DNA from: Cryptomeria japonica
Lineage: Eukaryota; Streptophyta; Pinopsida; Cupressales; Cupressaceae
Direction: 5' to 3'
Assembly: GCF_030272615.1 (NCBI RefSeq)
Contig: NC_081407.1
Location: 439,981,213 to 440,045,212 of the forward strand
Length of the DNA: 64,000 nucleotides
Shown in pieces: positions 45,641-57,315 of the stretch (position 1 is its first letter; each line of letters opens with the position of its first letter). The position numbers and the translations under genes were made by a program. A model generated the notes under the pieces. That model saw nothing but the letters and a program-made list of their open reading frames with translations, was not told the DNA's origin and did not search any database.

Positions 45641-47500
45641 TCACTTCTGCAATTCCTCGAACATCTGCAAAGCATTATTCATTTGAATTCCATTGGGTCC
45701 ATGGATATTGTTGGTGATGACTTTGACCCTGGTGATGGAATTTTCTAAGTTAGTGTAGCACTTCTTATGTTTCTTTAGAAGTGAATCCAGAAAATCTAAG
45801 ATGAACCGAAGATCCAGTAAATTGTTAATTCGGGACAAAGAGAAGTCCTCCTTATTAAATTTGGCAATCATGAGAAAGATGAAATATTTTATGATTTCAT
45901 CCACATCAAGCACCTTTTCATTCTCATCAAGGAAAGCACATGGAATCTCAAATATTTTTGCAAAAATCTCTTTCTTCTTATCTTTACATTCTTGTAGGGC
46001 CTTCCTTATATCCTTGACTAGGCACTCTAGAATATTCATTTGGTGTTCCAAGGCCTCTTGCTATTCAATGTACATGCATTGTGAAGGGATAACACAGCTT
46101 TATATGAGATCATCTAGATCATAATCTTCAAGTTTCAACCAAGCTTCAAAACCTTTTTCTTGTGTTTCAAGTTCTTGAAATAAAATATCTATGGTGATAT
46201 CTAACTTTGTCCTTACTGCATCAAGATTGTTGACAATGGTACAAGTTGAACTTATGAGTTGTGTGCCTTGGGTCAACATCTGATCCATCCATTCTCCCAC
46301 AGATATGCTATGTGATGCTACCTATTTAGCTCTTTTGACAACCCATTCATCTAAAGATGAGGTTATTGGTTCAATAGCCTCCGAGGACTTAGTTACCTTG
46401 ATTATAATTGAGGTGAGTTGTTCAATTCATTCCTTGAGTTGATATTTATTGGCCTTGTCTTCATCATATCTGGAGACTAGGACTTCCAAGGCTGATTGTG
46501 CATCATACGCCACAAAATCATGAGTTTTCTATCCTAGCCCATTCCTGAAAATCACATAATTTGACTCTTGGATCTTATAAATATATATGATTGGAGGAGG
46601 TACAAAAAACTCAACATACTTGTTCCTTCCTTTTTCAACCTTAACCCATGATCGAGTTTTAGCCTTCTTTCTAGTTTTGAGCTTGATAGGAACAAGTCGA
46701 TTGAAATAAAAATCTTCAAGAGAAACTGCTTGCTTCTTTCTCTTTGGCACATTGAAAGATAACCATGGTGGTAGAGTCGAATTATCATTCTCACCTGCTA
46801 CCATATCTTGAGAGGGATTAATAGAATCTTGAATAGGGGTGATTACTATGGGCAATGTCATTGTGACAACATGGGAAGGATTTTCAATGGATGATTTGTT
46901 GGATCTAGGAGCTGACTTATTCATGAACTTGTCAAAATAATCTAACATAGTGACAAACACTTCATAAAATGTGGGAAAAGCCTAGAATAAAATCTCAATA
47001 TTGTCGTGAGGAGTGTCTAAAGTGGACTCACTAGCACTAATGGAAGATACATGGATAATATTTGAAGGGGAAATACAAGTGACCACTGAAGGTTTTGACT
47101 CAAAAGTAGAGATAGGAAATTGTAACGTAGATGAAGAAGAAGGTACTTGGGGTAAGGAATCATCAGCTTGTGGTAATTCTTCTTTCATCAAATTCACCTT
47201 GTTCCTATTCAACTTCTTTCCCTTCTTCCAATTAATCAACATCAATTGGTTCTTCATCAAGATTCTTACCCTCCACTTGTTTATATGGCACTTTAGACTC
47301 CTATGCCTCATGAACATTAGAGGTTGATGGATCTCCTTGGTCTTTCCCTTTCTTAGTTCCAACTATGATCTTCAGTTTGGGAGCCTTGAATGAAGTAGTG
47401 GGATCCTGTTTGTTCTTGGTTCTAATTTAAGACCTTCTTCCCAATGGGCCAACAATGTCATCATTAGAACTAGAAGATATGGGTTTCATTGGAACACCAT
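45641..47500 (-). pseudogene. Unrecognised retroelement-type ORF N
   Basis: Four readable pieces in order: DEEPIDVD near 47240, Ser-rich PSSSSTLQFPISTF near 47100, PWLSFNVPKRKKQAVSLEDF with KTRKKAKTRSWVKVEKG (46529-46960), GEWMDQMLTQGTQL with LDITIDILFQELET (46100-46300), and a helical C-terminal domain MNILECLVKDIRKALQECKD to LENSITRVKVITNNIHGPNG (45641-46051). The stop codon lies 18 bp from the presumed LTR start. EEPIDVD resembles MEPIDVD of element M. I do not recognise the family; it is likely the extra ORF of a retroelement rather than a host gene because of its position and decay. Confidence 0.5.
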
Positions 47501-47546
47501 TAAGAGTCAATCAAATATTGGTATTCATAAGTGTATCATCGTAAAT
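47501..47546. other. Short spacer between ORF N and gypsy G
   Basis: No feature recognised. The exact insertion point of G is uncertain because only one of its LTRs is visible. Confidence 0.4.
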
Positions 47547-49152
47547 TGTACACCCTTAATTGGGTGGTACAATTCTATGCTTAGGTTAGCACCCACCTTA
47601 GTGTGTTGCATCTTTCATTTTAGTTCCCTTTAATCATTTAATTAATTAATTTAATTAAATGTAAAGTCCTCTTTTATCACTCCACACATCATAAAATCGG
47701 GCCCTTAATCCTAAGTGTGCCCCTTTTTATTTTATTCTTTCAATTAATTAATTCATTAAAAGCCCTAATTATGTCCTATTTTGACCTTCAAGGTCCGATT
47801 TCACATATCTAAACATATTAAATCATCGCACCCACTTGGGAATAATCTTATAATCACAATACCTTGCATCCCTAAAAAATTAGAAAATAGTTGGTCGGAC
47901 CGATGTGATTCACATCGGTCCCTACTTTTTCTCCTTGAATTTTGAGATCATGTTTTGGTGATATTATAATGTTTAAACCTGACTTGGTGTGAAAATTATA
48001 TCATTCCTTGGTTAGCCTATGATAAAAGAAAAGTTAGGGTTTCATACATATAGCCTTTCCTTTCCTCATTTGAAGGATCCAAGAACTCTAGCAAGTGGAG
48101 CCTCTTATGAAGTGAAAGTGCAGGTTTATGTGAAGTTTTCAATCAGAAAATCAAGCATCTATCAAGTCTACATCAACAATTTTCATCATCAATTGAAGCT
48201 TTGAAGATATTCAAGAATAATAGGAGATCACCAACTATTGATTAGTTTCTACTTCTCCCTTAGGGTTTGGTATGATTTCATGTTATTTTCATATCTGTGT
48301 ATGAGTTTCATAACACTTATTTTTAGATTTACATTAATACTTTAGATCCATTATTGCATATTTTTTGAAGCATTTACACTCATTTAGGGTTTACTCTCCA
48401 AGCATAGGGTAGAACTCTAGATTGAATTTCTTGTTCATTTAGGATCTTGCATACACACAAGGTTCTTGCACACACATTTTTCAGTACATTATTAGCTATT
48501 GGTGGAGGTGGAAATTATCAAAACAAGGGGGTTGACTAAGGAAAAACCCCATATAGCCACCCAAACACCATTTTTCAAGTTGTAGGTGCAAGTACAGAAA
48601 TCTGATGGACACATGATCTTTGGAACTGACAAAACACACAGGTGTAGACTCAAGGCTAGAAGCAAGTATCAGTTTTATGGGAATAGGGCATGACACCCTG
48701 GTTCTCTAGTTTTTTCAGCTTCTTGTGGCAATTTTGTAGTGTAGGGTCTTAGGGTTTAGTTTCCAAAAGTTTATCTTTTAGTATCAGGGACCAAGGTGCC
48801 CAATGACCTAGTCCTGCTTTGTCTGGCCAAAATTTTGGTGACAGGTGCACATCTGAATTCAATTTCCTACTCTGTACTCTATGTCTCAGTTTTAGATCTA
48901 TGTTTTTCTATATTTTAATTTACATTTGTACTTTTGCTTATCTCCCTAGCCTAGTTGATCATTTCATTACATTTTGCACATCTCCTCTTCATAGCAGCAA
49001 AGGAATTGAAACCCTAAAGATATTCCTTGACTCTCTCTCTCTCTTGCAAGAAGTATTTAAAGTTAATCATCTCCTTAGGCTCTTTCATATTCTAATGTGT
49101 GCATGAGAGTGGGATTAGGTCTTAGTTTACCTGACTCTATTTTCATCCTACA
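47547..49152 (+). repeat. 5' LTR of gypsy G
   Basis: About 1.6 kb, TGTACA to CCTACA. Directly followed by the same primer site as gypsy E. Contains a perfect inverted repeat at 47897-47921 and a degraded second module at 48788-48814. Short ORFs within have no motif. Confidence 0.75.
47897..47921 (+). other. Perfect hairpin in the gypsy G LTR
   Basis: GGACCGATGTG and CACATCGGTCC form an 11-bp perfect stem with a 3-nt loop. The flanks (CATCCCTAAAAAATTAGAAA upstream, a T-rich run downstream) match those of the E leader modules. Confidence 0.75.
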
Positions 49153-49154
49153 TA

Positions 49155-49176
49155 TTTTGGTGAACCCGATGTGAAT
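49155..49176 (+). promoter_or_regulatory. Primer-binding site of gypsy G
   Basis: TTTTGGTGAACCCGATGTGA, one change (C to T) from gypsy E. Confidence 0.75.
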
Positions 49177-50959
49177 CCAATCTTCTTAGATTTGCATTTC
49201 TTAATCACTAATACAATTGGCCTAAAATTCTGACAGAGAAGGTATATTGTGACCAAATTTGATTTTGTTTTGAAAAAATGCCCGAATTTGTTAGAATTCC
49301 AATGATAATTTCACATTTGGTTTCCACAGAGAAGGCATTACTAATGAAATTTGATTTTTTTGAAAAAAAGTGCCCACGTTCATCGAAATTCCGACGAACA
49401 TGGGAATTACTTAAATAAAACAAAAAAACACCGCAATTCATTTTAACCCAAAGCAATCTCGCGCAAGCTTGGCATCGACCTCCAGCAACCCTGTGTGTGA
49501 TCTCCTAAAAGGTTAGGCTCTACTTCATATGAATTTCGCTAATGAATTTTCATTTTAAATTAAATCTTCTTATGCCTTAATCTTTCTATCTTGAATATAC
49601 AAACCCTGGTGCCCAATTTTCTCAATCTAGCTACATCCATCTACAATGGATTCCTCTGATACACCCACCTTAATAGATGCCTCCACCAAACCATAACTTA
49701 AATTTTCCAAATTTCCTAACAAAGCCCTACAAACATGTCCAACAATAAAATATCAAGAGATATTTACATGCACCATTGGACAAAGGAGCAATTATAGGTT
49801 ACATATGCGTATAAGAATTGGACAAAGGAGAAATTATAGGTTACATATGTGCTCCTTCCCTTGATACATTGACTCCAAAATGCAATTAATAGCCCTCTTA
49901 GATGTGCCATCAAACGTTAAAATTAAATTATCCATTGGAGAAGGAATTCACTTGACCCTATTCTCTCTTTTGGACCACTAGTGTCTTATTCACCAAGATC
50001 AAGAGATTTAATCAATTGCTAAGAATTCCATATTTCTATGGAGAGGGTCCCTACTTATCATAGGATTCACCAAGGCATTTGTCTCAGCCAAAGATCTATT
50101 GATCATTCTATAGACATTATCTATTGGTTTCATGCTAATTTGGATTTTCTTTTAATTCTTTCTAGCCAAAACGATCCACAATCATTAGTAGAACTATTCT
50201 AGAGATAGCTTAAAGTGGAAGTGGTGTTGCAATGTAGAAAATATCTCAATTCATCTTAAAGGTAGTTATAGACAAGAGTTATGGCCTTGACAAATGGGGG
50301 TGCCAAATAAATAATTTTCCAACAAACATTTTCAGTTTTCCATTAGGTTTACCCTTATTTGAATGCTCATTTAAACTTCCAAGGACACTAGTTAGTACTA
50401 GGTGTGATGATTCTTTGGTTCCACTAAGATCCCTAATATACTACTTTTAGTAAGTTCTACTTTTTTTGAAAGCTATATAGTGGTTGAATTTGAATCATGT
50501 AAGAAGAATAGAAGGCATTCATCTCTACTACAAAGTTTACCCATTTTGTAAACAAACTCGATTAAAATAAAGATCATTTTGTTCAGCTATATTGTAATTA
50601 TCAATTTTGTGTTTTATTTTGTTCAATTTTTACTTTTGGTACAATAAATTTCTCAACTAGTGTATTGTTCCCCAAATTACTAGCCTAATTTAGATAAGTG
50701 CTATCGCAACCTAGTTGCTCTTGCATATACCATCAAATGAAGTCAGATATTGGATATTTGAATTATAGAGGAGATTCAATGATATTGAAGAACTAGCTAC
50801 TAACTCCTTGAATTCCTTCAAGTTGTTGATCTAGGTGGCTTGAGGAAAACAAATATCAAGGATGATGAACCGATTTGTGCTGATGCTCCGAAGTAACCAA
50901 AATAAGTAGTGTGCCACATTGGAAAGGTCATTTGGCAATTGGACTCCCTTTAGAGCCTA
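49177..50959 (+). other. Leader and decayed 5' coding region of gypsy G
   Basis: 1.8 kb without a readable gene. Contains a 42-bp tandem repeat (49775-49853). Two similar segments with a TTTGATTTTGTTTTGAAAAA or TTTGATTTTTTTGAAAAAAA core (49258 and 49349) suggest an older local duplication. Confidence 0.5.
49775..49853 (+). repeat. 42-bp direct repeat, two copies
   Basis: Units beginning ATTGGACAAAGGAG at 49775 and 49817, followed by AATTATAGGTTACATATG in both. Confidence 0.8.
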
Positions 50960-51912
50960 GACAAGTTGTGACATCCCTAAGTTTGATGGGAAAATTGATG
51001 TAGATGTTGTTGATGATTATATTTCTAAATTGGAGATGTATTTCTTTGTAATTTCTTAGATTAGAGAAAATTATGTCTGCCCTACTTAAATTAGAATTCC
51101 AATTCAACAATTTTGGATTGCTAGCTTGCTAGCCAAGGAGGAGTTGAAGGAGCTCCACTTTATTTAGTGATGGAGGTTAATTTAAGTTTGGGTGGTTTCA
51201 TGGAGGTCATCAAGGAAGATTTTTCCAAAAGATATAAATGAAGAAAAGTAAATTTTGTGGCAATTGTGAGAGAAAATTTGTATTTGACTACATCAATACT
51301 TAACACACATTGTGTTCAAAACTTGGCATCAACAACTCTAAGAAGCATTGGTTCTTTACAAATTGTAATATCTAGCATCCACCATAAGTACATCTAGATG
51401 AAAATGACATCTATAAACATCAAAATATTGGTTGAAGATAAACTCAACCCCAAAGGTAAGAAAGGCCCTTTTGTGGGTGCGAAGGCAAAGGGAGACAACA
51501 CCAATGGGTTTGTAGTCAAGCCATAGAGTAAGGATGTCTTGTCATAGAAAAAATCATAAAAGAAGATTGATAAGAATACCCAAAAGGACACATGCAAGTA
51601 GTGCAGGACTAAAAAGAGCCCATGCATAATTTTGACTTGGTCTAGGAAGAAAGTTGTCTTAGCATAGTCACAAGAGTTGGACACATATTTTTACATGATT
51701 ACTTATAGATCCATTTGAGTAGAGAGAAGAAAATAAAATCACTGATATAGGTTAACATGCCATTGCAAAGGTCCTACCACTAGAGGAAAAGGAACACTTA
51801 TTCCATTTGCAAATGTGGGTGAATGGGAAGGCCCCATGTTTAATCATTGATAGTGGAAATTAGAAGATTATGATCTTTGTTGAGACAATCAAGATGTTGA
51901 AGTTACAAACAA
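50960..51912 (+). pseudogene. Gypsy G gag and protease, decayed
   Basis: Gag remnant IPKFDGKIDVDVVDDYISKL followed by EMYFF (about 50970-51050), resembling chromovirus-type gag. Protease block LFHLQMWVNGKAPCLIIDSG near 51797-51857, with catalytic Asp-Ser-Gly, then VETIKMLKLQTM. Many stops. RT and later domains are absent because LTR K starts at 51913. The lineage differs from D and P, and also from E gag although the primer site is shared. Confidence 0.6.
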
Positions 51913-52730
51913 TGTTGGCCTTTTGGTGGAATTGATTGTGTTTTGCATTGATGTTTTGTCATTGATTTCAACACTATCTATTTGGATGCTTTACCGGCAC
52001 CCTTCTGGTCCCAATAGGATGATTGGTTCTCGTTTAACTTGGATTTGGCATGATCCGGTAGGCTTCGATATAATATGGTGATGGAATTGGCTTGTTCATG
52101 ATACTTAACTCATATTGGTCAGTTGGTTTTGGTTTGGTGATTGGATAATATCCTTCTTGCTTAGAAGATTGGTTTCTAGTTCCAACGAGGGTTTCACCGA
52201 TAGATCTTTTGGTGGAGATCTTTGATGAATTGCATAAGTGGTGTTAGTGCAACTTCTGATGGAGTTTCAGGATGTTGTTGGTGATCATGTTTGAGACTTG
52301 GCAGTTGGAGATCATTGCTGAAGCGTGTGGACCTATATTTGGTCCCGATTGATCTAGGTTATGGACCAACATTAATGTAACATGTGGATAGGACCTATTG
52401 ATGTTTTTTTGGGATGTCTTATGTGTTGATATTACTTGTTTGATCTAAGGATGACATGGTTTGTAATTATGTAATCGGTTTATTGTCTGGTGGTCGACCT
52501 GATTATTTATGGTCAAGGGTTTGTATATATAGATATAAGATCTCATTGTAGATCATCATGGTTATGGTAAGAGGTCATGGTCAAGGAATGTAAAGTGCAA
52601 ATAATGTGCTATCATTTAGGAAGAGGAGTTGGCTGATCATTAGAGATCAAATTGGGTTTGTGTAAGAGGATTTAGTCCTCTAGTATTGAGCTTAATTGGA
52701 AATATACTCAGGAATAGGAGATCCTTCCAG
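51913..52730 (+). repeat. Partial LTR K, related to copia B LTR
   Basis: Starts TGTTGGCC, with CATTGATGTTTTGTCATTGA as in B read on its own strand. Includes a TATA segment (TATATATAGATATAAG, about 52535-52550) and the CCTCTAGTATTGAGCTTAA box near 52678. It lacks the U5 end and stops at a scrambled junction. Confidence 0.75.
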
Positions 52731-52865
52731 TAACCTCTTCTACCATGCTAGTAGACATTCTTCACTACCAGAGCTCAATACTGGTAACCTCTTCTACCAC
52801 GTCGATAGACATTCTAAAATGATCCTTCCAATTAAGAGTAGTCTTTACACACATGAATAGCAGTC
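52731..52865. other. Scrambled junction built from copia H sequence
   Basis: Two copies of TAACCTCTTCTACCATGCT-like sequence (52731 and 52785) repeat a coding segment of H at 53293. GTCTTTACACACAT (52841-52854) repeats 53265-53278 in inverted orientation. It looks like a repair or template-switching scar. Confidence 0.65.
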
Positions 52866-54121
52866 TCTAATTCCTTTCAGAGCTTCACTATTTTTTCTTC
52901 CAAATTTTGATGATCCTTCACCTTTTTACTCAAGTCAGTACTTGTAACTTCATAGATCCTATTGACCTCTTCCAATTGAAGTTTTAGATCTGCAATTGTT
53001 TTCTTGGATTCTTCAAGAGATTCTTCCAACATTTCTTGTTCTTCAGCTGTAGCCTTTTTCACCTTCTTCAGATCTCTTCTTGTTTTCTTCATCTCTTCCA
53101 AGGCGTTGATGAGCTCTACTTCAAGATCTACTTCTCCTTCTTTCTCTTCCTCTTCTGCTTCTTCCAGTACCAAAACCTCTTGAGCCATAAAAAGGTTTGC
53201 TTTGATTTCATCTTCACTACAACAGTCATCTGGGGAACTTTCCTCATTTGTGGTTTCATTTTTTATGTGTGTAAAGACTGCTCTTCTTCTACTAACCTCT
53301 TCTACCATGCTGATAGACATTCTTCTTTCTGTCCTTATTGTATGATCTTCTACCACTTGATTGATCATCTTCATTCTTATCACCATAGGGACATTTAGCA
53401 GCAAAATGTCCAATATTTCCATAGTTGAAACATTTCAAAGGCAACTTGCCTTTGTATTTGCCTGAACCCGTCTTAAGTCTTCTGACAAAGTTTGCCATGA
53501 TGTCATCAGAGTCTCCATCGGTTGCATCATGAGCAGACTCTTCTTTTCTTTTTCTTGATGTTTTGAATGTAGCTTCTTTCTTCACAACCTCAGTATCGGT
53601 AGTCCTCATCTCATAAGTAGTTAGGGAACCATACAACTCATCCATTATAAAGAATTTAAGATCTTTTTCTTCTTCTATTGCTAAGACCTTTGTATCATAC
53701 TTAGATGTAAGAGATCTAAGTACTTTCTTTACTACCACCTCATCTTTTATTTCTTGTCCAAGCCCTCTAATGGTCTTTGTTGTTTCATCAATCCTTTGGA
53801 GATAGTTAGCAATATTCTCTTCATCTCTCATCTTCAAACCCTCAAGTTGTGCTCTCAATGTCTGTAACTTGTCTTCCTTAACTTTAGCATCACCTTCAAG
53901 TATCTTTTAAAACTTATCCCAAGTTTCTTTGGCAGAGGAGCAGTGCATGATTTTAACAAACTCAGTATCAAATAACCCACTAAGAATGGCATTTTTAGCA
54001 TTGTTCTCATATTCCTTCTTAGCATCTAGATCAGTAGGGGGATTATTAGGGATTGTATACCCATTCACAACCGACATCCATACATCACAACCTAGAGAGG
54101 ACAAATAGGTTTCCATTCTTT
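52866..54121 (-). pseudogene. Copia H gag and start of gag-pol linker
   Basis: Minus strand: RMETYLSSLGCDVWMSVVNG, NNAKNAILSGLFDTEFVKIM, after a stop AQLEGLKMRDEENIANYLQR, EVVVKKVLRSLTSKYDTKVL, zinc knuckle CFNYGNIGHFAAKC near 53420, then (shifted frame) an acidic coiled-coil region KKTRRDLKKVKKATAEEQEM to LKLQLEEVNRIYEV. UBN2-type copia gag, a lineage different from A and B. Sequence is lost beyond 52866, so PR, IN and RT are missing. Confidence 0.85.
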
Positions 54122-55448
54122 TGTTGGCATATGATGAAGCAGTGATAGTGTATGTTATCATTGATGTCAATAATTGAACTGGTGTTGGGGTTTGCAGTCA
54201 GGGTTCACTAAGTGTGACTACTGGTTGGTAGTCTCTGTTCAGCTCTAGGGTTTTTGGTTTGGCTTATGCGGTGCAACTGATGGTGTTTTGTGAACTATAA
54301 GGATAAGGATTAGGATACCATGTCAGTTATGTGCATGTGAAGGATTTCCTTGAGGATCTTTCATGTGAAGATCGAATGCATTGAATGCCTACCTCAGGAG
54401 TGCACGATGTTCTGAGTGGTTTATGAAGAGTGCATGATGGTTACCATTTTCCAAATGCAGTGAAGATTGGATGATGCAAAATTTCTTGAGATGTGTCTTA
54501 GATCATTTTATTCTATGCAATGGATTTAATGGTCAGGATTGGACAGCTTGTAATTTGTAAACTTAAAATGTTTAGGGTTTAGGGTTTATGCTACCGACCT
54601 AATTGTTGTCTACAAGGTCGATGATATTTGTTATTGATTGTGTTGACAAATGATGTGTTTGTGTCTGCATGTTGAGATACTTGCCAAACCAGAGTGTGGA
54701 ATCTGCAGAGTGTGATTGCAGAGGAGAGGAGTTGAAAAGGATCTGCCTTAGTAAGTAGTGTTGTTATTAGATCAGAGCTTTACCTGTTGGCTTCTAACCA
54801 TTTCAACAGAAGGAAAATCCCTTGACCAGGTAGATTTAACATGCTTGCTGCAAATCCTCTAACCAGGTGACTCAAGTTCATTGAGCTCTTTAAATCCTCT
54901 AGTGAGTTAACCTTTAACAGGGTTTCAACCTTTAACAAGGATTATAGTCATCCCTTAATCGAGTGATCCCTAATAGGATCGGTTCCTGACAGAACGTTAT
55001 TGTAAAGTCTTTAACTAGAGTAGGCTCCTAACATAGCGGAGTTCAAAAGAGTTCAAAACAAGCTTGTGGGTATTCATACCCACCGTGGTTTTTCCCATTT
55101 GGGTTTTCACATGAAAAATCTGTGTATTATGAGTTGTGAGTTTTCATGTGATGATTGAGTAGTTTTTTATTAAAGTTGAATATGCATGCAGTGCTAAATG
55201 ATTGTGGTATTATTGATACAACTCATGCATGACTAAACTGGTAAAGTAGTTATCAAGATTTGAGATATGTGGAATGTTGTCTGAAGTATCTATGCCTAAC
55301 TGATATAGCCATGGTTATGCTCAGTGGTGAAGACAACCAGTAAGGTGTGTTTTAATATGATAAAATATTGTGAAGTTTTTGTGTGTATTGATTCACCCCC
55401 CCCTCCTCAGTACTGGTCAGAACCTTAGTTGTTCATCATTATTCAACA
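54122..55448 (+). repeat. Solo LTR I inside copia H gag
   Basis: 1327 bp, TGTTGG to TTCAACA, with flanks TCTTT (54117-54121) and TCTTC (55449-55453). There is no internal sequence. Removing it and one flank copy restores the H gag frame (YWSRR joined to METY). Contains eight C near 55396-55403. A product of LTR-LTR recombination. Confidence 0.85.
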
Positions 55449-55523
55449 TCTTCTACTCCAATAGGCATAGTTGACACCATCAAACATAGGGTCTTTTGAG
55501 GAGACAAATTCATTTCTTGCCAT
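55449..55523 (-). pseudogene. Copia H gag N-terminus
   Basis: ATG at 55523: MARNEFVSSKDPMFDGVNYA then YWSRR, cut by solo LTR I and continued at 54116. FDGVNYAYW is the conserved copia gag start motif. Confidence 0.8.
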
Positions 55524-55598
55524 TGTGAATACTTGATAGGATCTACCCAATCTAGAGAAAACTTTAACAAAATAGGGTACCTAGGCTATTTTACCACT

Positions 55599-57315
55599 TG
55601 TTGGACACAATGGATCCCTGAGAGGGGATGAATTAGTGATTTAAACACTTTTTCTTCAACAGGGATAACTGATAATAGATAAAACAAACTGAGTGCTAAT
55701 CGATAGCTCAAATAGTGCAAACTAAGTGTGCGAAAGGATTTGCTATAACATTAATATAACTCATACACAAGAATGTATCACACAACACGAGATATATGAA
55801 GAAAACCCAATGTGGGAAAAACCTCGGTGAGAATAGCTATTGGAGATCTTCTGCTCCAATCTAGCTTCACAATGTAAAAGATCTAATTACAAGTTTAGGA
55901 CACCAACCCCTGATTTATGAGCACCAACTCAAAGGAGCACAAACCCCTACATGGTATATAGTCTACAACCTAAAGGAGCTACAACCACTGCACTAAGCAT
56001 CAACTCAGTGAAAGCAATATGAAAATTTTAAATGCAAAATGAGATCTCTATTGCAAAAGAAGTTTTGCAACCTTACAATATTCTACTCTGCCAATTTCAA
56101 CCTTACTAGTCTGTGTTTTCTCCACACACTCTACAAATTTTCTTTGTTGCTGATTCCAACTTTGCTAAGTCCCCTCTCACAATTTCTTCCCAATTCAAGT
56201 CACACTTGATCACTCTTTATCGGGTACAACTTTTTCCAGTTTGTCACCTCTGCATTCTATGCTCACTCCATTGGTTTTTCTCTCTATACTGGTTTATTCT
56301 GTTCCTTCTTACAGATACAACCTTCACCCTTAACCACTTCAGATATTTATATCTTCACCTCTCAGAACACAATTTCACTTAGTCCATACTTTAGCAACAC
56401 CGATCACAGTCTCAAGTTATCATATTTAATCTTGAGCTTTCCTACCAAAAAACAATTCAAACTAAGGGCAGTTAGGGTTTCCTTCTCCCAACCAAATCTG
56501 CATCTGATCTGATCCAATCCATCTTGGATCGATCACCTACATTGGAAGAATGAATCTGTATTCATTTTGATCATTCCAATGCACGTTTGCTAAAAATAGA
56601 AAACCTATCCCTATTCTTCAGCCTTGAAATCAGTTGACACATTTATGGTCTAGCTATTTCCTTCTTGAGGTCCTTTTGCAATCTAATTTCCTTGCTTCGA
56701 TCTAGGGGCCAACAACTCCCTAATCTTTCTCTGTCATTCATTCTTACTCAAGCTGCATGAATTTGTTATCATCCCATGATTTGTGGTTGTTTCATTAATG
56801 TTGACTAACTGTTCCAACAACCATGTCGATGGAAACTTCACCAATCTCTACCATATTACTACTTGGTACTTGTGCTTTGCACATGTCCACATCCAACTCA
56901 GCATTCAGCTTATCGACTTGGATCAATTCATACTTGATCATCTAGAAAACTCATACCAACACAAGCCCTTACTAGTGAGACCTTCTCCTTCTGCTAACTA
57001 GTAGTGCACACTACACTGATAGAACATCTTCACTTCTAGTGGTTTGTGATCTCTTTGTCACTCTGCCTCTTTATCACAAGCAAAACAACCAACCTTTCTA
57101 TCAGCTACAACTTGTCATGCCAACACACAACTTCATATCACCTCTTACCAGCAATGTTACTAACAGTCTCAATACCTACTTGTATTCCACTATATCAGTT
57201 GACGATTCTTCGTGTTAATCTTCCTTATGTCGATTCAATATTCTTCATACCGAGTGACATACCTTATGGGTAGCTTGCAATACTGGTTGACATCAATGAC
57301 AATTCAATTCCAACA
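55599..57315 (-). repeat. 5' LTR of copia H
   Basis: About 1.7 kb; plus-strand TGTTGGACAC to TCCAACA. Immediately inside, a degraded initiator-Met primer site (minus-strand TGGTAAAATAGC, 9 of 12 matching) lies at 55586-55597. GAGAGGGGATGAATTAG is the counterpart of the G tract in A and B. Short plus-strand ORFs here are Ser/Leu/Thr-rich and not conserved. Right flank CCTTC; no matching TSD since the 3' end is lost. Confidence 0.75.

Noticed and set aside
45641-47500. ORF N as a host gene
   Set aside because: Many stops, no intron-exon pattern, and a position next to an LTR. More likely a retroelement ORF.
47547-49152. G LTR as the second LTR of gypsy E or D
   Set aside because: Apart from the primer site and the hairpin module, the sequence does not align with the E LTR, and it differs from the presumed D LTR.
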